A program made the translations under genes and the position numbers. Of a stretch of 30,497 bases of DNA, positions 16,022-23,574 are shown piece by piece (the first letter of the stretch is position 1; the number at the start of each line of letters is the position of its first letter). A model generated the notes under the pieces. That model had not been told where the DNA came from. It saw only the letters and a list, made by a program, of their open reading frames with translations, and ran no database searches. Origin of the DNA: JBBAAS01 sp041658125 (GTDB taxonomy: Bacteria > Patescibacteriota > Microgenomatia > UBA12405); NCBI GenBank assembly GCA_041658125.1, contig JBBAAS010000007.1, positions 1 to 30,497 on the forward strand, in the 5' to 3' direction.

Positions 16022-18226
16022 ATGCCAAAAATTTCTGCTGATATCAAAATCGGAACCAAAACAGTTACCTTAGAAACCGGAGTTTTAGCTCCGCAAGCCA
16101 ACGCTTCAGTTTTAGCTACCTACGGTAAAACCGTTATTTTAGCGACCGTTGTTTTAGGTGCTGTTGACGAAACCAAAGATTATTTTCCTCTGACGGTTGA
16201 ATTTGTCGACAAGCTTTATGCCGGTGGCATAGTTAAAGGTGGTAAATGGATCAAGCGCGAAGGTGCTCCTTCCGATACGGCCATTCTTTTTGGCCGGATT
16301 ATCGATCGTTCCGTCCGTCCTCTTTTCCCGGCTGGTTTTCAAAATGAAATTCAGCTAATTGTCACTGTTTTAAGTAACGACAAAGACAACGACGTTATCG
16401 TTCCGGCTTTTTTAGCCGCTTCTACCGCCCTCACCATTTCCGACATTCCTTTTGCCTCAACTGTCTCCACTGTCAGAATTGGTCAATTGGATAAGCAATT
16501 AGTAGTTTGCCCAAGCATTTCCGATCAAACTAAGTCCACTTTGGATCTTTTGGTTTGTACCAACGACTTTGGGGTCAACATGATTGAATGTGACGCCAAA
16601 ATTGTCGACAATAAAACTATTCTCGAAGCTATCAAATTAGCCAAAGAGACCGGTGAATCAGTCAATGACCAGATCAAAGACTTTGCCAAAAAATGTCAAA
16701 AAACTAAAGTTGAATATACTGCCGTCTTGCCTTCTCAGGAACTTATCGCCGAGGTTGAAAAAATTATCAACTCTGATATCAAAGATTTTCTCAAAAATGG
16801 TGCCGACGGGGCTCATACTGCCGCTGAAACCGCCATCAAAGACAAAGTCAAAGAACTTTACAAGGCCAAAATCAAGTCCGAAGAAGTCAAGCTAAATATC
16901 TTAATGATGGCTATCGACGAGTTGATTAAAAAAGCTTTCCGGGCTCAAACTTTAGCCGGCAGCCGCTATGATCATCGTGAACTTGATGAAATTCGGCCTT
17001 TGGATATTGAAGTTGGCGTTTTACCCTGCACTCACGGCTCCGCCCGTTTCCAGCGCGGTTTAACTCAAGCTCTTACTATTACTACCCTAGCCCCTCTTTC
17101 AGAACAGCAACATCTTCAGGATTCTTTGGGAGAAATTACCAAGCATTATCTTCACTATTATTCCGCTATGCCTTTCTCTACCGGCCAAACCGGTCGGACC
17201 GGTCGTCCCGGCCGTCGGGAAATCGGTCATGGTGCTTTAGCCGAAAAGGCTCTTTTACCGGTTATTCCTTCAGTTGATGAATTTCCTTACACTATCGTTT
17301 TAACTTCTGAAGTTCTGTCTCAAAACGGCTCCTCATCCATGGCTTCAACCTGCGGCTCAACTTTATCTCTTATGGATGCCGGTGTCCCGATTAAGGACAA
17401 AGTCGCCGGTATTTCCGTTGGTATGATTTCTGACGACAAAAAATTTGTTCTTCTTACCGACATTGCCGGTGTCGAAGATCACTATGGCGACATGGATTTC
17501 AAAATTACCGGTACCCGTCAGGGTATTACTGCTATCCAGCTTGATATCAAAAGTCTTGGCCTGAATTTAAAAATGATCGAAGATACTTTTGTGGCTTCGA
17601 CCGAAGCCCGTCTTAAAATTTTGGACAAAATCGAATCGGTTTTAGCCGCTCCCAGAAACCATCTTTCTGTCTATGCTCCCAAGATTAAAATGGTTCGTCT
17701 TCCCGAAGACAAAATCGGTGAAGTTATCGGTAGCGGCGGTAAAACTATCAAAGCCTTAATGCAAAAATTCGATGTTCAAATTGACATTGATGATATTGGT
17801 TTGGCTTCAGTTTCCGGTAGTGATATTGGTAAGGTTAACGATGCAGTCTTTCAAATCGAATCTATGATCAAAGAAGTTCAAATTGGTGAAGAATACGACG
17901 GCGTTGTCACCCGGGTCGAAAATTACGGCGCTTTTGTCGAATTTTTACCAGGTCGTGAAGCTCTTTTGCATGTTTCTGAATTAAGCGGTGGTTTTTGTTC
18001 TGACCCAAATAGCTTAATTAAAGTTGGTGATAAGCTAAATATCCGGATTTCCGGATTTAACGACAATCATCAAATTAAGCTTTCTGCTCCGGCCTTCAAA
18101 GCCGCCCATCCCGGTGAAGCCCGTCCCGCTGGTGCTCCCGGTCCTCAAAACCGGGCCGACTTTGGCGGCAACCGTGAATTTAGTAAATTCAATCCCGATT
18201 TCCGCTCTCAACGACCCCGCCGCTAA
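16022..18226 (+). CDS. pnp: polyribonucleotide nucleotidyltransferase (PNPase)
   Basis: PNPase degrades RNA 3' to 5' by phosphorolysis as a homotrimer. The 734-residue protein has both RNase PH domains joined by the helical linker (first core to about 215, second from about 310), KH (VRLPEDKIGEVIGSGGKTIK, near 560) and S1 (YDGVVTRVENYGAFVEFLPG, near 625). The second core carries the active-site segments QTGRTGRPGRREIGHGAL, NGSSSMASTCGSTLSLMD and DMDFKITGTRQGITAIQLD. The Arg/Pro/Asn-rich tail after S1 is a likely disordered RNA- or protein-contact tail. No RNase E is in the window; with RNase J (20017-21819) it would make a J/PNPase-type RNA decay set. Confidence 0.99.
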   Translation: MPKISADIKIGTKTVTLETGVLAPQANASVLATYGKTVILATVVLGAVDETKDYFPLTVEFVDKLYAGGIVKGGKWIKREGAPSDTAILFGRIIDRSVRPLFPAGFQNEIQLIVTVLSNDKDNDVIVPAFLAASTALTISDIPFASTVSTVRIGQLDKQLVVCPSISDQTKSTLDLLVCTNDFGVNMIECDAKIVDNKTILEAIKLAKETGESVNDQIKDFAKKCQKTKVEYTAVLPSQELIAEVEKIINSDIKDFLKNGADGAHTAAETAIKDKVKELYKAKIKSEEVKLNILMMAIDELIKKAFRAQTLAGSRYDHRELDEIRPLDIEVGVLPCTHGSARFQRGLTQALTITTLAPLSEQQHLQDSLGEITKHYLHYYSAMPFSTGQTGRTGRPGRREIGHGALAEKALLPVIPSVDEFPYTIVLTSEVLSQNGSSSMASTCGSTLSLMDAGVPIKDKVAGISVGMISDDKKFVLLTDIAGVEDHYGDMDFKITGTRQGITAIQLDIKSLGLNLKMIEDTFVASTEARLKILDKIESVLAAPRNHLSVYAPKIKMVRLPEDKIGEVIGSGGKTIKALMQKFDVQIDIDDIGLASVSGSDIGKVNDAVFQIESMIKEVQIGEEYDGVVTRVENYGAFVEFLPGREALLHVSELSGGFCSDPNSLIKVGDKLNIRISGFNDNHQIKLSAPAFKAAHPGEARPAGAPGPQNRADFGGNREFSKFNPDFRSQRPRR

Positions 18227-18234
18227 AAACCTTG

Positions 18235-18240
18235 TATACT
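18235..18240 (+). promoter_or_regulatory. -10 box of the Lon-like gene, near-leaderless
   Basis: TATACT lies 8 bases before ATG 18249, predicting transcription start one or two bases before the ATG. The intergenic gap after pnp is only 22 bases and holds nothing else. Confidence 0.5.
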
Positions 18241-18248
18241 GATAAAAG

Positions 18249-19307
18249 ATGGATTCTACCCAAACCGCTGCCGAAGCAATCCAAAAACTTATCGTCAAAA
18301 GCCAAACCGTTCAATTTCCTGACGGCCTTCAGGAAAAGCTAAACGAACTTTTTTCTCAATTGGAAATCAACTCCAAATCCGAAAATACTTTTTGGCAGTA
18401 TTACCAAACTGCTCAAAAATATCTCGACTGGCTAGTCTCTCTTCCTTGGACTAAAGAAAGTCAGGATATTTTGGATCTCAATTACGCCCGGGAAAAACTC
18501 GACGAAAACCATTATGGTCTCAATGAGGTTAAGGAACGGATGCTGGAATATGTTTCTGTTTTAGGTCTCCAAAAACATCGCACTCCTGATCAGAAGCTTC
18601 GGGCCCCAATCCTTCTTTTTGTTGGCCTAGTCGGTACCGGTAAAACTACCATGGCCAAATCAATTGCTGACGTCTTAGGCCGCCAGTTTATCCGCATTCC
18701 TTTCGGCGGACTTGGGGATCCGCTTTATCTTCGTGGCCAATCACGGCTTTATCAAAACGCCGAACCCGGTGCCATTATCCGCGGTCTTGCCACTGCCAAA
18801 GTTAGGAATCCGGTCATTCTGCTTGATGAAATTGACCGGGTAGCCGACGATGCTCTTAATACTATTATGGGTGTTTTAGTTGAGCTTTTGGATCCGGAAC
18901 AAAACAACAAATTTACCGATCACTATATCGATTATCCCTTTGATCTTTCTCAATGTTTTTTCGTCGCTACCTGCAACAACACCACTCGTATTGCTACTGC
19001 TGTTTTGGATCGGCTTGAAGTTATTCAAATGCCATCCTATACCGACGAAGAAAAAACTGTCATTGGCCGAAATTACCTTTTTCCAAAAGCCCTAAAAGAA
19101 TCTGGTCTTTCCCAAAACGAAATCAAAATTTCCGAAAATGTCTGGCCCCAAATTATTCGACCTTTAGGCTTTGACGCCGGAGTTCGTACTCTCAAGCGCA
19201 ACATTGAAGGTCTTTGTCGTCGGGTTGCCCACCTAATTTTTTCCGGTAAAGCTCAAACTATTACTATCGACGAATCCAATATCAAATCCTATATTCCTCA
19301 GTGGTAG
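18249..19307 (+). CDS. Lon-type AAA+ ATPase lacking the N-terminal and protease domains
   Basis: The 352-residue protein matches the Lon ATPase module only. Residues about 20-75 are the end of the coiled coil with the Lon hallmark YLDWLVSLPW, then HYGLNEVKERMLEYVSVLGL. Walker A is GLVGTGKTT (near 127), pore loop FGGLGDPLYLRGQSRLYQNA, Walker B VILLDEIDRV (near 185), sensor 1 in FVATCNN, arginine finger VLDRLEVI, and sensor 2 in GVRTLKRNI. It stops where the Lon linker to the Ser-Lys peptidase domain begins, with no peptidase remnant downstream. ATPase residues look intact, so an unfoldase or remodelling role, possibly with a separate peptidase, is inferred. It is not a frameshift product: a new small ORF follows directly. 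It should not be annotated as Lon protease. Confidence 0.9.
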   Translation: MDSTQTAAEAIQKLIVKSQTVQFPDGLQEKLNELFSQLEINSKSENTFWQYYQTAQKYLDWLVSLPWTKESQDILDLNYAREKLDENHYGLNEVKERMLEYVSVLGLQKHRTPDQKLRAPILLFVGLVGTGKTTMAKSIADVLGRQFIRIPFGGLGDPLYLRGQSRLYQNAEPGAIIRGLATAKVRNPVILLDEIDRVADDALNTIMGVLVELLDPEQNNKFTDHYIDYPFDLSQCFFVATCNNTTRIATAVLDRLEVIQMPSYTDEEKTVIGRNYLFPKALKESGLSQNEIKISENVWPQIIRPLGFDAGVRTLKRNIEGLCRRVAHLIFSGKAQTITIDESNIKSYIPQW

Positions 19308-19315
19308 AAATTTTT

Positions 19316-19444
19316 ATGCCAAAATCTAAAAAAATAAATAAACTCACTTCTGCGACTAACGCTGACTACATCCCTTACCTTAGTCTTTTTCTTCTCGCCC
19401 TCGCTTTCACAATATTGCTGGTTACCTTAAGCCGTGTCCACTAA
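19316..19444 (+). CDS. 42-residue single-pass membrane peptide
   Basis: A short frame starts 8 bases after the Lon-like stop and ends at TAA 19442-19444, overlapping the glycosylase GTG start by 11 bases. The peptide has a basic N-terminus (MPKSKKINK) and one clear membrane helix (about 19-38, YIPYLSLFLLALAFTILLVT), giving an expected N-in topology. I recognise no family. The tight packing and the ideal membrane-peptide composition support it as a real gene. Its position suggests, without proving, a link to the Lon-like ATPase. Confidence 0.6.
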   Translation: MPKSKKINKLTSATNADYIPYLSLFLLALAFTILLVTLSRVH

Positions 19445-20009
19445 CGCTCAAAAACTCCAATATCTGGAAGGACTAATTACTCAATGTAAAAAATGTCCGC
19501 TCTCCAAAAATGCCACTCATCCGGTTCCGGGTCATGGCAATCCGGAGACGAAAGTTGTCTTCATCGGTGAAGCCCCCGGCTTCTTTGAAGACCAACAGGG
19601 TTTGCCTTTTGTCGGCAATTCTGGTAAACTTCTAGACAAGCTTCTGAATTCGATCAAACTGAAAAGGGAAGAGGTTTTTATCTGCAATATTCTGAAACAC
19701 AGGCCACCGGAAAATCGCGATCCACTTCCATCTGAAATTGAGGTTTGCACGCCTTATTTAAAGGCTCAATTACAAGTTATTAAACCAAAAATTATTATCA
19801 CTCTTGGCCGCTATGCCATGAATTACTTTTTACCGGACAAGTCTATTAGCCAAATTCACGGGCAAATCAGCAATCTTTCCTGGCAGGGGATTGATCTTAC
19901 TCTGATTCCTGTTTATCATCCTTCAGCCGGATTACGCAATGGAGCCATGCTGACCGCGCTCCAAAACGATTTTACTTTTATAGGTCAGTATTTAGTTCTC
20001 AACAATTAA
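19434..20009 (+). CDS. family 4 uracil-DNA glycosylase (Fe-S type) with an altered cluster ligand
   Basis: Family 4 glycosylases excise uracil from DNA and carry a structural [4Fe-4S] cluster. The 191-residue protein shows CKKC (Cys18, Cys21), catalytic-loop motif GEAPGFFEDQQGLPFVGNSG (near 45), NILKHRPPENRDPLP (85-99), Cys105, and the DNA-binding motif YHPSAGLR near the end. In the family the third ligand lies in KCRPP; here it is His89 (KHRPP), while an extra Cys84 sits five residues earlier. The cluster may be His-ligated, use Cys84, or be lost. The start is GTG 19434, inside the end of the upstream small gene. RNase J follows after 7 bases, so the genes are probably co-transcribed. Confidence 0.93.
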   Translation: MSTNAQKLQYLEGLITQCKKCPLSKNATHPVPGHGNPETKVVFIGEAPGFFEDQQGLPFVGNSGKLLDKLLNSIKLKREEVFICNILKHRPPENRDPLPSEIEVCTPYLKAQLQVIKPKIIITLGRYAMNYFLPDKSISQIHGQISNLSWQGIDLTLIPVYHPSAGLRNGAMLTALQNDFTFIGQYLVLNN

Positions 20010-20016
20010 AAAAATT

Positions 20017-21819
20017 ATGATTTCAAAAAATATTAACAAAAATCAAAACCAGTCTGTTTTCGGAATTTCAGCTCAAAAAAATTTCCGTCCTCAAACCAAT
20101 TTTTCCGGTGTTAAAAATCCGGTCCGCGAGTTTCATTCCGCTCATAGTTCAGTTCGTATCTGTTCTCTCGGCGGCTGGGGTGATGTTACTCAAAACATGT
20201 TCGTTTATGAATTTATCCCCAACGGCGATATTTCTAAAAGCGAAATTATTATCGTCGATGCCGGAGTTGGCTTCCCCGAAGAAGATACTTTTGGTGTTGA
20301 TCTTCAAATCCCCGATACCCGTTATCTGGCCGATAAAAAAGATCGTATTTTAGGTATTTTTATTACTCACGGCCACGAAGACCACATCGGTGCGGTTCGT
20401 TTTATCTTACCTATTTTAGGCCAAAATATTCCTATTTTTGCCCCCAAATTAGCCGCTGCTTTCATCGAAGCCCGATTGGCAGAAGGCAATATTCATGCCA
20501 ATATCAATATTTATCAAAGTAACGTTCCCATCACTAGGGGTTCTTTTTCGGTTGATCCGATTTTAGTAACTCATTCAATTCCGGATACTTTTCATTTTGC
20601 TATCACTACTCCCGCCGGTATTTTTTACCACGGCTCTGATTTCAAATTTGATCTTTTTCCGCTCGATGGCAAAGATCCCGATTTTAGACATATTGCTCGG
20701 GTTGGTGAAAAAGGTGTTACCTGTCTTTTGTCCGACTGTTTAGGCTCTGACCGAGAAGGTTTTTCTCCCTCTGAAAGTTCGATTGCCGAAAATTTTCATC
20801 GGGAAATTACTACCGCTAAAGGTCGGGTTTTTATTACCTCTATTTCCAGTAACATTATTCGCTGGGGACAGGCGGTTGATGCCGCCAAATCCTGCGGCCG
20901 CAAAATTATTACCGTTGGGATGTCGGTTGAAAAAGCTATTAATATTGCCAAAGAACTTGGTTATATCAACCTTTCCGATGCCGATCTTATTGATCTTGAC
21001 CGCGCCAAAAACTTCCGCGACAACCAGCTTTTGTTTTTAGTTGCCGGTTTTGCCGGTCAACCCGAATCAGCTTTAGCTAAAATGATTATGGGTAAACATA
21101 AAATTAAAATTAAACCAACCGACCGGGTTATCTTTTCCTCTCCTGATTACATTCCCGGCACTACCAGCAATATTCATTACATGATCGATACCCTTTCAAA
21201 AATGGGTGTTGAAGTTATGTATGGTGAAAAAGAAGAGCTTCACGTTTCCGGCCACGGTTATCAAAAAGAACACGCTCTTCTTATCGATTTAGTTAACCCC
21301 AAATATTTATTGCCTATTGGCGGCAATTATCGTCATATCCGTAGTTATCAAACTATGGCGCAGGAGCTTGGTTATACCCAAGACCAGCTTATCAGCCCCG
21401 ATTATGACTCAGCCATTACTTTTAACGGTAACGGTCATATCGACACCAGCTTTCACCTTGGTTTGAAAAAAGTTCTCATTGATGGCTTTGGCATTGGTGA
21501 TGTCGGCACTACCGTTTTACGTGATCGAAAACTTTTAGCCAACGATGGTATGTTTTCAGTTGTCATAATGCTTAACAAAATAAACGGCGAACTCTACAAA
21601 GAACCGGTTATTCTTTCCCGTGGCTTTGTTTTTGTCAAAGAAAATACCGATCTTATTAGTTATCTTAAGCAGGAAGTTATTAATAAGTTCAAAGAAGTCA
21701 CCAGTTCACCGGCTAATTTTGATTATATCCGTGAACAAATTCAGGCCCATATCGAAAGTATTATCTACAAAAAAACCGGCCGCCAGCCCATGGTCCTGCC
21801 TTTGGTAATTGAGGTATAA
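20017..21819 (+). CDS. rnj: ribonuclease J-family metallo-beta-lactamase/beta-CASP nuclease
   Basis: RNase J is an endo- and 5'-exoribonuclease for mRNA decay and rRNA maturation. The 600-residue protein has a disordered N-terminus (about 1-45), the metallo-beta-lactamase core with HGHEDH (His118, His120, Asp122, His123), His186 in THSIPD, Asp208 in SDFKFD, the beta-CASP domain (about 230-390, with TSISSNIIRWGQ), HVSGHG (near 410) and the RNase J C-terminal domain. The metal-ligand His of PVHGEYR is replaced: the sequence reads PIGGNYRH, with Gly435 in that place. The canonical GSQGEP loop reads FAGQPE. Either the second metal site is remodelled in this lineage or activity is altered. Its stop overlaps the -10 box of proS. 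Confidence 0.93.
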   Translation: MISKNINKNQNQSVFGISAQKNFRPQTNFSGVKNPVREFHSAHSSVRICSLGGWGDVTQNMFVYEFIPNGDISKSEIIIVDAGVGFPEEDTFGVDLQIPDTRYLADKKDRILGIFITHGHEDHIGAVRFILPILGQNIPIFAPKLAAAFIEARLAEGNIHANINIYQSNVPITRGSFSVDPILVTHSIPDTFHFAITTPAGIFYHGSDFKFDLFPLDGKDPDFRHIARVGEKGVTCLLSDCLGSDREGFSPSESSIAENFHREITTAKGRVFITSISSNIIRWGQAVDAAKSCGRKIITVGMSVEKAINIAKELGYINLSDADLIDLDRAKNFRDNQLLFLVAGFAGQPESALAKMIMGKHKIKIKPTDRVIFSSPDYIPGTTSNIHYMIDTLSKMGVEVMYGEKEELHVSGHGYQKEHALLIDLVNPKYLLPIGGNYRHIRSYQTMAQELGYTQDQLISPDYDSAITFNGNGHIDTSFHLGLKKVLIDGFGIGDVGTTVLRDRKLLANDGMFSVVIMLNKINGELYKEPVILSRGFVFVKENTDLISYLKQEVINKFKEVTSSPANFDYIREQIQAHIESIIYKKTGRQPMVLPLVIEV

Positions 21820-21820
21820 T
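21815..21820 (+). promoter_or_regulatory. -10 box of proS, leaderless arrangement
   Basis: A perfect TATAAT, sharing bases with the RNase J stop codon, is followed by exactly six bases (CTCTTC) and ATG 21827. The layout is nearly identical to that of alaS (TATAAT-TTCTTC-ATG). Confidence 0.7.
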
Positions 21821-21826
21821 CTCTTC

Positions 21827-23521
21827 ATGCGTTACTCCAAGCTTTTTGGTAAAACCTCTAAAACCGTTACCAAAGATGCTGTGGCTGTTAGCCACAAACT
21901 TTTACTTCAGGGTGGTTTTATCCGCATGCTTTCTGCCGGTCGGTTTACCTTATTGCCTCTTGGTTTGAAAGTTTCCCAAAAAATTGAAAATATAATTCGA
22001 GCTGAAGTTGAAAAAACCGGTGCTCAAGAATTGATTATTCCCACTCTTCACCCGCTCGATCTTTGGGCTACGGCCAAACGTGATAAAAAATTTGGCTCTG
22101 CCACTATGAAAGTTACCGATCGTAATAATTCCGAATTTATTCTTGGACCCACCGGTGAGGTCGTCATGTTGGACTTAGTCCGGCAGTTAAATATTACTTA
22201 CAAAGATCTCCCGATTAATATTTACCAATTTTCCCAAAAATTCCGGGACGAAACCAGAGCTACTGGCGGATTGCTAAGGGTCAAAGAATTTTTAATGAAA
22301 GACGCCTATTCGTTTCATGTTGACGAAGCCGACCTAATGGTTACTTTCAATCGCTATAAAACCGCCTATAAAAATATCGCCAAAATTCTCGATTTAAATG
22401 CCATTCCGGTCGAAGCCGATTCAGGGGCCATCGGCGGCAATCTTTCTTATGAGTTCATGGTAGAAACTGAAGCCGGTGAGGACACTGTCGCCAAATGCTC
22501 TTGTGGTTATATCGCCAATACCGAAAAAGCTACTTTTGTCCTGGATCCGATTAATCTTTCGGAAAACATCAAGCCGATGGAAATTGTTTCCCAGCCCGAA
22601 TGGGTTTTATCCATGGAAGATAATGTCAAACACTATGGTAAAGATAAAAAATATTTCTTAAAAAACGTTGTTTACAAAGACATCGACGGAACAATTATTA
22701 TTGCCGTTATTCGTGGTGATCTTTCAGTTAACAAGTCCAAGCTTGCCAGGGTTTATGGTGCCAAAGGGGATTTAGGGCCGGCCACCGACGAAGACTTAAC
22801 AAAACTCGGTACCCGTCCCGGCTGGGTTCATTGTTGGGGTCATGATGCAGTTTATGTCGGCGATTTGTCTTTAAAAACCGTTCACAATTTTATCGGTGGT
22901 CAAAAAGAAAAAGACACCGATTCAGTCAACGTCAACCATGGTCGTGATTTTACCTGTCAAATTGAAGGTGATATTGCCCAAGTCGAGGAAGGTTTTATTT
23001 GTCCTAGCTGCAAAAAGCAACAATTACGATTAGTTAAAGCTATTGAGTTTGGGCATATATTTAACATTGGTTATGTCTACAGCGATCCGATGAATATTAC
23101 TTTTGTCGACAAAGACGGTAGTCTAAAGAAATTTTACATGGGTTCTTATGGCATCGGTATTGGTCGGGCCTTAGCCACAATTGCCGAAACTCACAATGAT
23201 GCCAAAGGTATTGTTTGGCCGGCCTCTGTTGCTCCCTATGCTGTTCACCTATTAGTTCTTGATCTTCAAGACGAAGCCATTAAAAGCGAAGCGGAAAAAC
23301 TTTACCAACATCTTTTGGACAACAAAGTTGACGTTCTTTATGACGATCGGCTCGAGTCTACCGCTGGCGAAAAATTTGCCGACGCCGATCTTTTGGGCAT
23401 TCCCATCAGGCTGGTTGTCAGTAAGCGTAGTCTTTCGGCCGGTGGAGTTGAAATTAAAAGCCGTTCTGGTACAGAAGCCAAAATCATTCCTCTTGACCAA
23501 ATCACCGACCATCTTTCGTAA
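21827..23521 (+). CDS. proS: prolyl-tRNA synthetase, bacterial type with editing domain
   Basis: ProRS charges tRNA-Pro. I chose ATG 21827 (564 residues) rather than the in-frame TTG 21809, because MRYSKLFGKT is the usual N-terminus and the TATAAT lies six bases before it. Class II motifs are clear: motif 1 around the GAQELIIPTLHPLDLW strand, GPTGEV, motif 2 FRDETRA..GLLRVKEFLMKDAYSFH, and motif 3 GSYGIGIGRALA. The inserted YbaK-like editing domain is kept (about 235-370, PEWVLSMEDNVKHYGK and GDLGPATDEDL), flanked by a CSCGY and CPSC Cys pair. The anticodon-binding domain ends the protein. It should deacylate Ala-tRNA-Pro through the insert. Confidence 0.98.
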   Translation: MRYSKLFGKTSKTVTKDAVAVSHKLLLQGGFIRMLSAGRFTLLPLGLKVSQKIENIIRAEVEKTGAQELIIPTLHPLDLWATAKRDKKFGSATMKVTDRNNSEFILGPTGEVVMLDLVRQLNITYKDLPINIYQFSQKFRDETRATGGLLRVKEFLMKDAYSFHVDEADLMVTFNRYKTAYKNIAKILDLNAIPVEADSGAIGGNLSYEFMVETEAGEDTVAKCSCGYIANTEKATFVLDPINLSENIKPMEIVSQPEWVLSMEDNVKHYGKDKKYFLKNVVYKDIDGTIIIAVIRGDLSVNKSKLARVYGAKGDLGPATDEDLTKLGTRPGWVHCWGHDAVYVGDLSLKTVHNFIGGQKEKDTDSVNVNHGRDFTCQIEGDIAQVEEGFICPSCKKQQLRLVKAIEFGHIFNIGYVYSDPMNITFVDKDGSLKKFYMGSYGIGIGRALATIAETHNDAKGIVWPASVAPYAVHLLVLDLQDEAIKSEAEKLYQHLLDNKVDVLYDDRLESTAGEKFADADLLGIPIRLVVSKRSLSAGGVEIKSRSGTEAKIIPLDQITDHLS

Positions 23522-23560
23522 AAATCCTTTTAAATTCTAGATTCTCGATTTTATATTCTA

Positions 23561-23566
23561 TATACT
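23561..23566 (+). promoter_or_regulatory. -10 box of ftsK, near-leaderless
   Basis: TATACT lies 8 bases before ATG 23575. The gap after proS is AT-rich (TTTTAAATTC, TTTATATTC), with no recognisable -35 or terminator. Confidence 0.5.
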
Positions 23567-23574
23567 GTATCCAT

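Noticed and set aside
17180..17220. CCGG-rich near-repeats resembling a short palindrome cluster
   Set aside because: They encode the conserved PNPase loop TGQTGRTGRPGRRE; repeated Thr-Gly and Arg codons explain the pattern.
21809..21826. TTG start for proS, six residues longer
   Set aside because: The added codons are the TATAAT box itself; family N-termini begin as MRxSKLFGKT, matching ATG 21827.
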